DNA from: Paenibacillus wynnii
GTDB lineage: Bacteria; Bacillota; Bacilli; Paenibacillales; Paenibacillaceae
Reading direction: 5' to 3'
Assembly: GCF_000757885.1 (NCBI RefSeq)
Contig: NZ_JQCR01000003.1
Span: 2,232,001-2,296,000, forward strand
Length of the DNA: 64,000 nt
Part shown: piece after piece, positions 51,904 through 61,146 of the stretch
How the letters are laid out: every line of letters begins with the position of its first letter
Numbering within the stretch: position 1 is the stretch's first letter
Position numbers and translations under genes: made by a program
Notes under the pieces: generated by a model
What the model saw: only the letters and a program-made list of their open reading frames with translations
Told to the model about the DNA's origin: nothing
Databases searched by the model: none

Positions 51904-53253
51904 TTAACTCACCGTTTGTTCCTGCTGGAAGCCCGAAGTTTCCACACCTACCAGCTCACCCCGGCATTCGTTCACACCGGCTTCTGTTATTTTGATTTGG
52001 CATAATTCGCCTTGGAGCTGATCATCACCCTCAAACAACACCTGCAAGTAGTTATCTGTGAAGCCGTGTTGAGTAATCCGGCTCGGGGCATCCTTCGCTG
52101 ATCTTTCTGGAATAACCGTTAGAGTCTTGCCTACGAATTGTTTTGCATAGGACAGCTGCATGTCCTCCGACAGATCAATGAGCTCCTGAACTCTAGCATT
52201 CTTAATCTCTTCGTCTATTTGGTTATCCATACGTGCAGCCGGAGTACCGGTACGCTTGGAATACGGGAATACATGCATCTCTGAGAAATTAATAGCCTTC
52301 ATAAAATCATACCCGGCACGGAACATTTCGTCGGTTTCACCCGGAAAGCCTACAATCACGTCTGTAGTGATGCCGACATCCGGCATCGCCTGGCGGATCA
52401 GCTGGATTTTGGCGAAATACTCTTCGGTTGTGTACTTCCGCCGCATCGCTTTCAGTACATCGTTATGTCCCGCTTGCAGAGGAATATGCAGATGACGGCA
52501 CATCTTGGAGGAACGGTTCAAGACTTCAAGCAGTTTCTCATCGATCTGGCTAGCTTCAATGGAACTGATGCGCACGCGTTCCAAACCTTCTACTTTATCC
52601 AGCTCCCAGAGCAGATCTGATAGCCGATAATTCTCAAGATCATCACCGTATCCGCCGGTATGAATGCCCGTTAGTACGAACTCTTTATAGCCGGATTCCA
52701 CCAATTGATGCGCCTGAGCCACGATGCTCTTAGGATCCCTGCTGCGCGACAAGCCACGAGACCATGGAATAATACAGAACGTACAGAAGTTGTTGCAGCC
52801 GTCCTGGATCTTCAGGAAAGCACGAGTACGATCGGCAAAACTCGGCACATCCATTTCCTCGAATTCACGCGTCTTCATAATGTTGCGAACAGCATTTACG
52901 GGTTGGCGTGACTCTTGAATATTCTTCACATGGGTCATAATTTGATCACGATCCTGATTCCCAATGACCAGATCAACGCCGGGAATGTCGAGTATTTCAC
53001 CGGGTGACGTCTGAGCATAGCAACCGGTAACAGCCACGATGGCCTCTGGATTGCGCCGAACCGCGCGGCGGATCATTTGCCGGCTTTTTTTATCCCCGGT
53101 GTTCGTTACGGTACAAGTATTAATCAAGTAGACATCGGCGGCTCCTTCGAAATCAACCTGCTCGTAACCTTCATTTTTGAACAGCTGCCAGATGGCTTCG
53201 GTGTCGTAAAAGTTAACTTTACAACCTAAAGTATAAAACGCTACGGATGACAT
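51904..53253 (-). CDS. mtaB: tRNA t6A37 methylthiotransferase MtaB
   Basis: A 449-residue radical-SAM enzyme converting t6A to ms2t6A at tRNA position 37. The N-terminal UPF0004 domain supplies three cluster cysteines (YTLGCKVNFYDTEA with C11, INTCTVTN, VTGCYAQTSPGE), the radical-SAM motif is DGCNNFCTFCIIPWSRG, and a C-terminal TRAM domain ends the chain. The SRSRDPKSIV stretch is typical of the MtaB (YqeV) branch. It lies three bases after rsmE, the rsmE-mtaB order of B. subtilis. Confidence 0.96.
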   Translation of the reverse strand: MSSVAFYTLGCKVNFYDTEAIWQLFKNEGYEQVDFEGAADVYLINTCTVTNTGDKKSRQMIRRAVRRNPEAIVAVTGCYAQTSPGEILDIPGVDLVIGNQDRDQIMTHVKNIQESRQPVNAVRNIMKTREFEEMDVPSFADRTRAFLKIQDGCNNFCTFCIIPWSRGLSRSRDPKSIVAQAHQLVESGYKEFVLTGIHTGGYGDDLENYRLSDLLWELDKVEGLERVRISSIEASQIDEKLLEVLNRSSKMCRHLHIPLQAGHNDVLKAMRRKYTTEEYFAKIQLIRQAMPDVGITTDVIVGFPGETDEMFRAGYDFMKAINFSEMHVFPYSKRTGTPAARMDNQIDEEIKNARVQELIDLSEDMQLSYAKQFVGKTLTVIPERSAKDAPSRITQHGFTDNYLQVLFEGDDQLQGELCQIKITEAGVNECRGELVGVETSGFQQEQTVS

Positions 53254-53256
53254 TTC

Positions 53257-54021
53257 TCAAGTTCCCCCCATTTCACCAGATTCATATAAAATACAAGCCG
53301 CGGCAACCATTCCCGCGGTCTCACAACGCAGAATGCGGCGTCCCAGGCCGACTGAAATGGCACCTTCTTTCTCCGCTTCATGACATTCGTCCACACTAAA
53401 ACCACCTTCTGGACCCACCACTACAAGTACTGAATGGGATGCGTCTGCAGTGAGCGAGGACACCCAAGGGGCTACCGCACTTCTCAGCTGCAATCCTTCT
53501 TCCTTCTCATAGCAAAAATAAACTGCGCCGTATTCCCCGAAAGATTGCAGGAGTTTTTTCCACGAAAGAGACGGGTGTACTTCCGGAACTCTGTTCCGGT
53601 GAGCCTGCTCCGCAGCCTCCTTGGAGATCTTACGCCACCGTTCCAGTCGTTTGCTCTCTTTGCGTTCATCGTATTGAACAATGGTACGTTCAGATAAAAA
53701 GGGTACAAAGGCGACCACGCCGATTTCTGTACACTTTTGAATGACCGTCTCCATCTTATCGCCTTTGGGCAGACTTTGGGCCACTGTAATCTTCAGCGAT
53801 GCCTCTTGGGTCATATTCAAGCTTTCCAGTACCGTTGCCGTAACTTCACCTATTTCAATGAGGGCAATCTCCACTAAAGCTTCACGCGAAACACCGTCAC
53901 TGACAATAAGCTTGTCCCCTACTTTACCTCGCATTACTTTGGCTATATGACGGGCATCCTCGCCGTCAATTCTAACTGTATCACCGCTGAACTGCTCCGG
54001 TGTAACAAAATACCGCTGCAT
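53257..54021 (-). CDS. rsmE: 16S rRNA m3U1498 methyltransferase RsmE
   Basis: A 254-residue SPOUT methyltransferase with an N-terminal PUA-like domain (MQRYFVTPEQFSGDTVRIDG, ARHIAKVMR) and the knotted SAM site VVGPEGGFSVDE and LGRRILRCETAGM. It methylates U1498 at the decoding centre. ATG at 54021 with AAGGTG nine bases upstream; the in-frame GTG at 54033 is part of that site. It sits between an M50 protease gene and mtaB. Confidence 0.96.
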   Translation of the reverse strand: MQRYFVTPEQFSGDTVRIDGEDARHIAKVMRGKVGDKLIVSDGVSREALVEIALIEIGEVTATVLESLNMTQEASLKITVAQSLPKGDKMETVIQKCTEIGVVAFVPFLSERTIVQYDERKESKRLERWRKISKEAAEQAHRNRVPEVHPSLSWKKLLQSFGEYGAVYFCYEKEEGLQLRSAVAPWVSSLTADASHSVLVVVGPEGGFSVDECHEAEKEGAISVGLGRRILRCETAGMVAAACILYESGEMGGT

Positions 54022-54163
54022 CCATATCAACACCTTGTTTATTATTATTCAGGCGAAAAGGCGACATCCCTGATATCAGGTACACTGCCGCCGTAACAAC
54101 CCATTTGAAGAACCGAATTTTATAATACAACGATTAGGAGCACCTTGGAAGTCCATTTCACTC

Positions 54164-54844
54164 TTAAGTGAATAACTGATAGAAGAAATTCACGGAATCT
54201 ATATACATAAAATAAGCCCAAGTATATAACGGAGTTATCGTATTATCCCGTAGGACTGGAATGAACAAGATCATCAAGAAAATGAAGATAGACCACTGCT
54301 CAAACTGCTGAAGCTTGCCTCTAATCGAACGGGGAGCTAAATCCTCGAAGATACGGTAACCGTCCAGTGGTGGCAGCGGGATCAGGTTAAAGAAAAACAG
54401 GAAATAATTCAGGGATATAAAGGTATAGAAAAAGATCTCCCCTGCTTCCTGAAGCCGGCTAACAGGTATAGGACTCAATACTCCGGTAGCAAGCAGCACG
54501 GCATAAATCAAGGCTCCCAAAGTAGCGAGCAAGAGATTACTAATCGGTCCCACCGCAGAAACAATAACACCCATCAGGCGTGGGCGACTGAAGTTTTCCC
54601 GATTCACAGGCACCGGTCTCGCCCAACCAAAGCCGGCAAGAAGCAGCAAAACAATACCCATGAAATCAAAATGCACCGCAGGATTAAGCGTCATACGTCC
54701 CAGCAGCCGCGCAGTCGGATCACCGAATTTATTAGCAAAATAAGCGTGGCTAAATTCATGAACGGTAAAAGCAATAAGAATGCTTAGCAGCAAGAACGGC
54801 AACTGATCAAGCGGAACTCTAATAAAACTCTGTAAGGTATCCAT
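54164..54844 (-). CDS. Site-2 protease family (M50) membrane protein
   Basis: A 226-residue intramembrane metalloprotease-like protein. HEFSH at about residue 30 supplies the zinc ligands and Glu, and NLIPLPPLDGYRIFEDL the third ligand, as in the YwhC-type S2P group. Five to six transmembrane helices are evident. It lies two bases after the prmA stop and 143 bases before rsmE; in B. subtilis prmA and rsmE are adjacent, so this gene is an insertion in that order. Substrate unknown. Start ATG at 54844 with AGAGGTAGAG. Confidence 0.9.
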   Translation of the reverse strand: MDTLQSFIRVPLDQLPFLLLSILIAFTVHEFSHAYFANKFGDPTARLLGRMTLNPAVHFDFMGIVLLLLAGFGWARPVPVNRENFSRPRLMGVIVSAVGPISNLLLATLGALIYAVLLATGVLSPIPVSRLQEAGEIFFYTFISLNYFLFFFNLIPLPPLDGYRIFEDLAPRSIRGKLQQFEQWSIFIFLMILFIPVLRDNTITPLYTWAYFMYIDSVNFFYQLFT

Positions 54845-54846
54845 CT

Positions 54847-55905
54847 CTACCTCTTTCCGGCTGTAAACGCCACCCAATCTTCTTCTCGGGACACCTCAAT
54901 GATATCGAAGCCCGATTTCGTTAAAGCCTCTTCAACAAGTCCCTCTTTATCCTTATAAATCCCGGATGTGATATATAACCCGCCGGGCTGTAGCGCACGG
55001 TAGACATCATCCGTAAACAGCACAATAATTTCCGCCAAAATATTAGCCACCACAATCTTCACGGGAAGAGTAACACCAAGGCTGTCTTGTGACACAGGCT
55101 CATTATGGGAATTGGAATCAGACAAGGTATGGCCGGGTCTGGCTGAAGGCCACATATCTCCTGCAGCTGAATCTGCCGCACCCTCCCCGCCTAACAGCGA
55201 TAATAGATCGCTTTCTTTGACAGTTATTCGATCCTCGAGACGGTTCAGCAGTACATTTTCCCGAGCACTTTCTACAGCAACCGGATCAAGATCCAGTGCA
55301 AGTACCGATTTGGCACCAAGCAACATCGCTCCTACAGCCAAAATACCCGATCCTGTACCGACATCGATAACTTCCTCACCGCCGGTAATGTTCTTCTCCA
55401 ACGCCCGGAGGCATAAAGCAGTCGTAGGATGTGTGCCTGTACCAAACGCCATGCCGGGGTCCAATTCAATAATAGCTTCACCCGGATGTGTCGGTGTGTA
55501 TTCTTCCCAGGTTGGCTTAATGGTTAAGCGCTCGGATACACGCAGCGGTTTGAAGTACTGCTTCCAGGCATGAGCCCATTCGTCCTCATCAACCGTTTGC
55601 CAGGAAATTATGGCTTTGCCGGGATTAATGCCGAACCCGCGAAGCTCCTCGACACGGGGAGTAAATTCAGCTAAAACCTCTTCCATCGAAACGGATTCGG
55701 AATAATAACCTTTGATAACAGCCTCACCCTCTGGGATATCATTCAGAGGCTGATCGTATAATTCACCGTAGCGAGTGTCTCTTACTTTATTGAGCGTGCC
55801 GGATTCCTCGATGGAAACACCGCCCGCACCTGCTTCGTACATCAGATTAGATATCATTTCTTGCGCTTCCTCAGTTGTATGTATCGTTAGTTCATGCCAT
55901 AACAT
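54847..55905 (-). CDS. prmA: Ribosomal protein L11 methyltransferase PrmA, with an insert
   Basis: A 352-residue PrmA. The N-terminal substrate-binding domain starts MLWHELTIHTTEEAQEMISN; the linker DEDEWAHAWKQYFKP and MAFGTGTHPTTALCL are diagnostic; the SAM motif is DVGTGSGILAVGA (181-193) and the catalytic-loop motif NILAEI begins at residue 288. Relatives are about 290-315 residues; the excess lies in residues 239-279, a Gly/Ser/Asn-rich stretch between strand motifs that looks disordered. Start ATG at 55905 with GGAGG. It is followed at once by the M50 gene. Confidence 0.94.
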   Translation of the reverse strand: MLWHELTIHTTEEAQEMISNLMYEAGAGGVSIEESGTLNKVRDTRYGELYDQPLNDIPEGEAVIKGYYSESVSMEEVLAEFTPRVEELRGFGINPGKAIISWQTVDEDEWAHAWKQYFKPLRVSERLTIKPTWEEYTPTHPGEAIIELDPGMAFGTGTHPTTALCLRALEKNITGGEEVIDVGTGSGILAVGAMLLGAKSVLALDLDPVAVESARENVLLNRLEDRITVKESDLLSLLGGEGAADSAAGDMWPSARPGHTLSDSNSHNEPVSQDSLGVTLPVKIVVANILAEIIVLFTDDVYRALQPGGLYITSGIYKDKEGLVEEALTKSGFDIIEVSREEDWVAFTAGKR

Positions 55906-55944
55906 TGTTTATGAAATCCTCCTTAAAATTGTGACCATTAGCTA

Positions 55945-56511
55945 TTATAACATTTTGTTCCGGCAAAAGCAGTCCAGTGTATGGTCGTCTACCATCCCGG
56001 TAGCTTGCATATACGCATAACAAATGGTCGAGCCCACGAACTTCATGCCTTTCTTCTTGAGAGCATTGCTCATAGCATCGGACTGCGGGGTGGTCACCGG
56101 AACATCAGCTTTCGTGGCCCAGTGGTTAACGATTGGAGCACCGCCTACAAAGCTCCACATAAAATTGGCGAAGCTGCCCTCTTCCTTGACTATTTGCTGA
56201 TAGATTTCCGCATTACGGATAATCGCTTTTATTTTCAATCGGTTTCTAATAATCCCTGGATCATTCATCAGTTCAGTAAACTTCTCTTCATCATAAAGTA
56301 CAATCTTCGCCGGATCAAATCCATCAAAAACAACGCGATAGCGATCCCGTTTCTTCAGAATCGTATACCAGCTTAGCCCGGCCTGCATCCCTTCCAGCAT
56401 CAGGAGTTCGAACAGTTTGTTATCCTCATAAAGGGGCTTGCCCCATTCCTCATCGTGGTAGGCTTGATATATAGGATCTTCATTTACCCAGACACAGCGT
56501 ATGATATTCAA
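55945..56511 (-). CDS. tag: DNA-3-methyladenine glycosylase I (Tag)
   Basis: A 188-residue base-excision enzyme removing 3-methyladenine. RCVWVNEDPIYQAYHDEEWG, LFELLMLEGMQAGLSWYTIL (with the catalytic-site Glu) and GFDPAKI are family blocks. The zinc-snap ligands are all present in the expected spacing: C6, H19, H177, C181. The start is TTG at 56511 with GGAG about ten bases upstream. It precedes prmA by 39 bases. Confidence 0.95.
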   Translation of the reverse strand: MNIIRCVWVNEDPIYQAYHDEEWGKPLYEDNKLFELLMLEGMQAGLSWYTILKKRDRYRVVFDGFDPAKIVLYDEEKFTELMNDPGIIRNRLKIKAIIRNAEIYQQIVKEEGSFANFMWSFVGGAPIVNHWATKADVPVTTPQSDAMSNALKKKGMKFVGSTICYAYMQATGMVDDHTLDCFCRNKML

Positions 56512-56723
56512 TATTAGGCATCTCCTGTTCCTGTTGAGACAGATTTATCTTTCATGATTCTCGTAATTAGCCTAAGCTTTGGAATGCTTGATCAGCACCC
56601 AATACCCTACCTGTAATCGTACCAAATTTCTTTCCGCTCCGCTTCCCCCACTTCGAGGACGAAATTGCTAAGCAACAATTCTCTCCAAATAGTTTATCCG
56701 AAGGAAACTTAAACAGGAAACGC

Positions 56724-56746
56724 AAAAAGGCTGCTTTTCAGCAGCC
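56724..56746 (-). terminator. Terminator of the LCP gene
   Basis: GGCTGCT (56729-56735), loop TTTC, AGCAGCC (56740-56746); U5 follows on the minus strand (A5 at 56724-56728). It lies 98 bases beyond the LCP stop codon. Confidence 0.85.
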
Positions 56747-56762
56747 TAATATGTGAAACTCT

Positions 56763-56807
56763 ACCGGTCCCCATGATCCGGCCTTGCTTCATCATAACAA
56801 TCCGTTC
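56763..56807 (-). pseudogene. Relic of an ABC transporter ATPase C terminus
   Basis: Fifteen codons read ERIVMMKQGRIMGTG without a stop. This resembles the strand-turn-strand after the H-loop of exporter ATPase domains; the intact exporter in this window has DRIVVMKKGRIVEVG at the same place. Nothing upstream in frame extends the match, so it is at best a fragment left by deletion or recombination. The match is short and could be chance. Confidence 0.35.
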
Positions 56808-56844
56808 GGTATTTCCCTTCTTGACTGGGCTGATTAGCCTTTCA

Positions 56845-57927
56845 TCAAAGAGTATTGTCACCATCCTCCGAAATCAGTTCACTTGCTGTCGTGTCCGGAG
56901 CAAGCCATAATTCGATCAATTCACGGGTATTTTGCACATCTTCTTCATCCAGAATATAGTACCATTGGTCTGTCCGCTTATCGGTTCCCTGCAGCATATG
57001 GCTTGTGATTTGCGGAGTGCCGCTTTCAAAGATGACCCTCTTAGCTAGAGCCAGCATAAAATCGGCTTTCATATTGGTTTTGAAATTGTCTCCGGCAAGC
57101 CCCATAATTTCTTTAATATTGGCAATATTACTTATATTTTTCATTCGATCTAAAGTTGCCTTAAGGAATATTCTCTGTCTCTCTGTACGTTTGAAATCTG
57201 AATCCTCCCGATATCTCACGTACATTAAGGCATCCTTTCCTAAATAGATCGGTTTGTTCGGTTCAACACGAAGCTTCTCATGGGCCGGATTCTTGTTTTC
57301 AATAAGTTTTGTAATCGGCAACTCCACTCCTCCGATTGCATCCACGACTTCTACCAATCCATTAAAATTGATAGATGCATAATAATTTATCGGTGCATCC
57401 AGCAAATTCCCAACCGTATCCACACTCATTTGCGCTCCTCCGTACGAATGCGCTGCATTAATTTTTGTATTTCTTCTTGCTCCCTTGACGTTCTCTGCCC
57501 CAACAATTTTAGTATAGGAATCTCGCGGAATCGAAACTAACAGGACTTTATTATCTTTGGGCCGGATTACAGTATAAATAATCGAATCGGACAGCCCATT
57601 CTCATTTTTCCGCTGATCTGTACCAAGTAGCAATAAAGAGAATGGCGGACTTTTGTCCAGCTTTGTTGAAGCCTCAGTAACCCCATCGTTGTTATCATTG
57701 AGCGGAACATACGAATTTTTAAGGGACCTTTCAACTGTCGGAGCAACAACGTGGTCAAAACCGAACATCATTATTTCCTTACGAAACACAAACGATGAAA
57801 TACCTGAAATGATAATGAAGGCGAGGATAAAGAGCCATATTTTTTTTTTAGTTTCACTTTGTTTTTTTGACCTTTTCTTACCTGTTCTTTGTAATGATGA
57901 TGAATGAGCTACATTGTTATTTTTCAT
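56845..57927 (-). CDS. LytR-CpsA-Psr (LCP) family wall polymer ligase
   Basis: A 360-residue membrane-anchored protein. A basic cytoplasmic start (KKRSKKQSETKKK) leads into one transmembrane helix (WLFILAFIIISGISSFVF, about 30-47), then the extracytoplasmic LCP domain: FSLLLLGTDQR, SDSIIYTVIRP, VSIPRDSYTKI, KINAAHSYGG, INFNGLVEVVDAIGGVEL and LMYVRYREDSDFKRTERQR, with the Arg and Asp residues that bind the pyrophosphate of the lipid carrier. LCP enzymes attach teichoic acids or other glycopolymers to peptidoglycan. ATG with AAAGG. The C-terminal 20 residues are acidic. Confidence 0.94.
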   Translation of the reverse strand: MKNNNVAHSSSLQRTGKKRSKKQSETKKKIWLFILAFIIISGISSFVFRKEIMMFGFDHVVAPTVERSLKNSYVPLNDNNDGVTEASTKLDKSPPFSLLLLGTDQRKNENGLSDSIIYTVIRPKDNKVLLVSIPRDSYTKIVGAENVKGARRNTKINAAHSYGGAQMSVDTVGNLLDAPINYYASINFNGLVEVVDAIGGVELPITKLIENKNPAHEKLRVEPNKPIYLGKDALMYVRYREDSDFKRTERQRIFLKATLDRMKNISNIANIKEIMGLAGDNFKTNMKADFMLALAKRVIFESGTPQITSHMLQGTDKRTDQWYYILDEEDVQNTRELIELWLAPDTTASELISEDGDNTL

Positions 57928-58220
57928 ATTCTGAACGAACCTTTCCCTTTAAAATAACAAAACACATAGAATAATGCGGATTGTAAAATTTATAACATAA
58001 GGTTAATCCTACCATACTCTTACTTCATTTCACAGTTTCATTCCCTCTTCCAGGTTTGCAGTACACTACCTGTAATTGAATATACGAGGTTATTATTCCC
58101 AATGCTGTTAGACCGGACCTCAAGCGTCACATTGTCATGCCGCGAAGCGGAAATCGCCTTTTGGATTGTGGAAAAGCGGCAGAATGAAAAAAATATGGAG
58201 CCCGCCAAATATGTGCATCT

Positions 58221-60005
58221 CTATAAATTCTTCAGCTTATAGAATTCCCCGTTCATCGCCAGAAGCTCGTCGTACGTCCCTACCTCTACGATCCGCCCCT
58301 TCTTCATAACGACAATACGGTCAGCATTGCGCACGGTAGACAGGCGATGGGCAACGATAAAGGTGGTGCGTCCGGTCATCAACTGCTCAATCGCTCCCTG
58401 AACATGCCGCTCAGACACATTATCCAGCGCAGACGTTGCCTCATCCAGAATAATAATCCGAGGATTACGAACCAGAGCACGGGCTATGGCGATCCGTTGG
58501 CGCTGTCCGCCGGATAGGCGACCCCCGTGCTCCCCAATCGAAGTGTCCAGCCCTTCAGGCAAACCATCGATAACATCCTGCAGATTTGCCATATATACAG
58601 CCTGCTGGATCTGCTCATCTGAAATGTTGGGCAGACCGTAGGAAATATTTTCGCGAATTGTACCTGAGAATAAAATATTATTTTGCAAAACAATAGCCAA
58701 TGATTGCCGATATCTTTTCATGCTCAGTTCTTCCATGGGTACTCCGTCTATGCGAATGACACCCTTCTGAGGTTTATAAAAGCCTATAATTAGACTAAGA
58801 ATCGTAGATTTACCTGAACCTGATTCTCCAACAAAGGCAATTCGTTCTCCGGCTTTCACCTCAAGGCAGAAATGATCCAAGACATGCTTATCCGACTCCT
58901 TATAACGGAACGAGACATTATCGAAAGTGAACGCTCCCTTGAAAGCTTCAGGCTTCGCACGTCCCTTATACTCCTCCGTATCCGAGGACAGCAGAACTTC
59001 CGTCACTGAATGCAGGGATTCCATTCCTTTAACCAAGTTGGGATAGACATTAAGAATAGAACTGACAGAGCCGATGATCATATTAAAAAAGCCCTGATAC
59101 ATTACAATATCACCGATCTCCATGTAATCCAGATGTACCAGATAAGCGGTAAAAAACAAACAACCTACCTGAAAAAGCTGAAATACAACCCAGCTGGAGG
59201 AGCCAAAGTAGGCTTCCAGCACATCGAGTCGATGCCCCCGTTCCCGAATATCTTGTAGCGCCGCATCCACCTTCCGTATCTCAACATCCTCTAATCCGTG
59301 CGCCCGGGTTACTGGGATCATTTCCACGGTTTCTGATACTTTACCGGACATAGCCTCAATATTTTTGCGAACCTCGCGGTTACGGCTGGACATTTTGTTA
59401 CGGAATACTCTGACTAAGTAGATGGAAGCAGGCGCCATCAGAACGAAGAATAGGGCAACAATCCAGCTATGGTAAAGGGTGAGTCCTATGATCACAATCA
59501 GGTTAATCGCCGCTGGGATGATTGTCATCATCATTTGCCGGGATAGGAAATCAATAGCCTCCACATCACGCAGAACCTTGGACTGCAGCCGTCCAGCGTT
59601 CATATCGCCATGATAGCTCAGGGAAAGCTGCTGCAGTTTTCGGACAAGTGTACTCCGCAACCCTGCTTCCACATGCCTAACTGCCTGACTGATATAACTG
59701 ATATGAAGCGTATGGGTCGGTATATTTTGCAAGATGAATAGGATAATAACGATCAGATTCAACCAAAACTCACTCATTGTATGGCGCTCGGGATAGCTGA
59801 CAATGTTGATGATGTTAGCCGTAACAAGCGGCAGCAACCATACGGGTGAAGCCTTGAGCATGTAATAAAAGGCTGAAAGCCCTACCTTTCGACCATGATC
59901 CTTAAACAAACGCGTTAACAGTGCGAAAGGATTGACTTTGGCACTTTGATTATTCTCTTCCTGGAACCATTTCATATAGTCCAGTGTTATTTCTGGTTTT
60001 GCCAT
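58221..60005 (-). CDS. ABC exporter, fused permease and ATPase
   Basis: A 594-residue half-transporter. Six transmembrane helices lie within residues about 45-330; the ATPase has Walker A AFVGESGSGKSTIL, the Q loop IVLQNNILF, signature RLSGGQRQRIAIARAL, Walker B IIILDEATSALD and the H loop VAHRLSTVRNADRIVVM. It would act as a homodimer or with a partner; the substrate (drug, lipid or peptide) is unknown. The ATG at 60005 follows GGGTGG. It is divergent from an AraC regulator 136 bases away, which may control it. Confidence 0.94.
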   Translation of the reverse strand: MAKPEITLDYMKWFQEENNQSAKVNPFALLTRLFKDHGRKVGLSAFYYMLKASPVWLLPLVTANIINIVSYPERHTMSEFWLNLIVIILFILQNIPTHTLHISYISQAVRHVEAGLRSTLVRKLQQLSLSYHGDMNAGRLQSKVLRDVEAIDFLSRQMMMTIIPAAINLIVIIGLTLYHSWIVALFFVLMAPASIYLVRVFRNKMSSRNREVRKNIEAMSGKVSETVEMIPVTRAHGLEDVEIRKVDAALQDIRERGHRLDVLEAYFGSSSWVVFQLFQVGCLFFTAYLVHLDYMEIGDIVMYQGFFNMIIGSVSSILNVYPNLVKGMESLHSVTEVLLSSDTEEYKGRAKPEAFKGAFTFDNVSFRYKESDKHVLDHFCLEVKAGERIAFVGESGSGKSTILSLIIGFYKPQKGVIRIDGVPMEELSMKRYRQSLAIVLQNNILFSGTIRENISYGLPNISDEQIQQAVYMANLQDVIDGLPEGLDTSIGEHGGRLSGGQRQRIAIARALVRNPRIIILDEATSALDNVSERHVQGAIEQLMTGRTTFIVAHRLSTVRNADRIVVMKKGRIVEVGTYDELLAMNGEFYKLKNL

Positions 60006-60140
60006 GTTATCCACCCGCTTTTTAGACTATAATTCAAATCATTAGTCAGTATAGAACGGTAAGTGAGATTGGGCTATAACATATTCGGTCTTATTTCCGC
60101 TGATCATTAACATAATCGGACTGAAAGGAGAGTTCAGACT

Positions 60141-61085
60141 GTGACTACTCTCAAGGCAAACCATATTACATTTCCGCACATTCGACCCGACATTTGCCTA
60201 TATGCGCCCCATTTTCGGTCTGTGCCTTCGGAGTGGACTTGCGGGAAGCATCTTCACCATATGATGTTCGAATTTTTACTTGTGCTTGAAGGAAGGCTTA
60301 CCGCTTTTCATGGGAACGTTGAGCAGGAGCTGAAAGCTGGAGACCTTGTACTCATATCACCCATGCATCTTCACGGATACGAGGTTATACAAACGGAGGG
60401 TGCCTCATTCTTTGACGGTCATATTATTATTGAGGATGAAGTTTTATTGCATCTGTTTGAGACCGAGAATCTGGCTTTTTATTCTAAATCTCATCCATTA
60501 AATGAGGCCCTGCAGCCTTGGATAAAAGAGTTGATGGAGGTTTTGCAGGACAGCCCCCTGCGCCCGACCAAAGTGATGCTGGATGTTCTTCACATTATTG
60601 AAGCGATCCATTCCTATTTCAAGGAAAAAGCAACCAAAAAAGGCCCTGCGCAGCAGCGAGAACCTGCTTATCTAATTGCCAAGGAAATCGAGAAACTTAT
60701 GCGAAAGCCTACTCTAACCACTCTAATAGAAGAAACCCCTGCTTCCTTCTCAGAAGCGGAAGAAGGTTCTGGTCTAGGGAGCAATTGGCTGGAGGAAATA
60801 TCACGGCAACTCAATATCAGCTCAAGACACTGTCACCGTTTATTCCGACAGGCTTACGGGATGTCACCACGCCAATATCTTATGATCCTGAAACAGCAGG
60901 AAGCCATGCAGCTGTTGGCAAGCAGCAATGAAACGATTGAAAATATCGCCTATAGACTGGGTTACGTCAACGTCCAAAGCTTCAGCCGCCAGTTCGCCGC
61001 CTGGGTGGGGTGCACACCCGGCGGCTTTCGCAAAAACACCCCGGAAACCATCAATTACTTAATGTCATTGCCTCAGAGTAAATAG
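60141..61085 (+). CDS. AraC-family transcriptional regulator
   Basis: A 314-residue regulator with an N-terminal cupin (GKHLHHMMFEFLLVLEGRLT, LKAGDLVLISPMHLHGYEV) that probably binds a small ligand, a linker of about 100 residues, and a C-terminal AraC double helix-turn-helix: LEEISRQLNISSRHCHRLFR, GMSPRQYLM and ENIAYRLGYVNVQSFSRQFA. The start is GTG at 60141 with GGAG ten bases upstream. The divergent ABC exporter is the natural candidate target. Confidence 0.93.
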   Translation: MTTLKANHITFPHIRPDICLYAPHFRSVPSEWTCGKHLHHMMFEFLLVLEGRLTAFHGNVEQELKAGDLVLISPMHLHGYEVIQTEGASFFDGHIIIEDEVLLHLFETENLAFYSKSHPLNEALQPWIKELMEVLQDSPLRPTKVMLDVLHIIEAIHSYFKEKATKKGPAQQREPAYLIAKEIEKLMRKPTLTTLIEETPASFSEAEEGSGLGSNWLEEISRQLNISSRHCHRLFRQAYGMSPRQYLMILKQQEAMQLLASSNETIENIAYRLGYVNVQSFSRQFAAWVGCTPGGFRKNTPETINYLMSLPQSK

Positions 61086-61146
61086 GTTCATGTTCGTAGC
61101 ATGCTCATCTCCGGGTAGCGTCAAGAAATTTGTTCAATATGTATAG

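Larger units (their letters stand above)
56512..56844. other. Intergenic stretch with terminator and a short ABC-ATPase relic
   Basis: No intact gene in 333 bases. The tag side (56512-56720) shows nothing I recognise. The rest holds the terminator of the LCP gene at 56724-56746 and, at 56763-56807 on the minus strand, 15 codons reading ERIVMMKQGRIMGTG, which look like the end of an ABC exporter ATPase domain. Confidence 0.5.
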
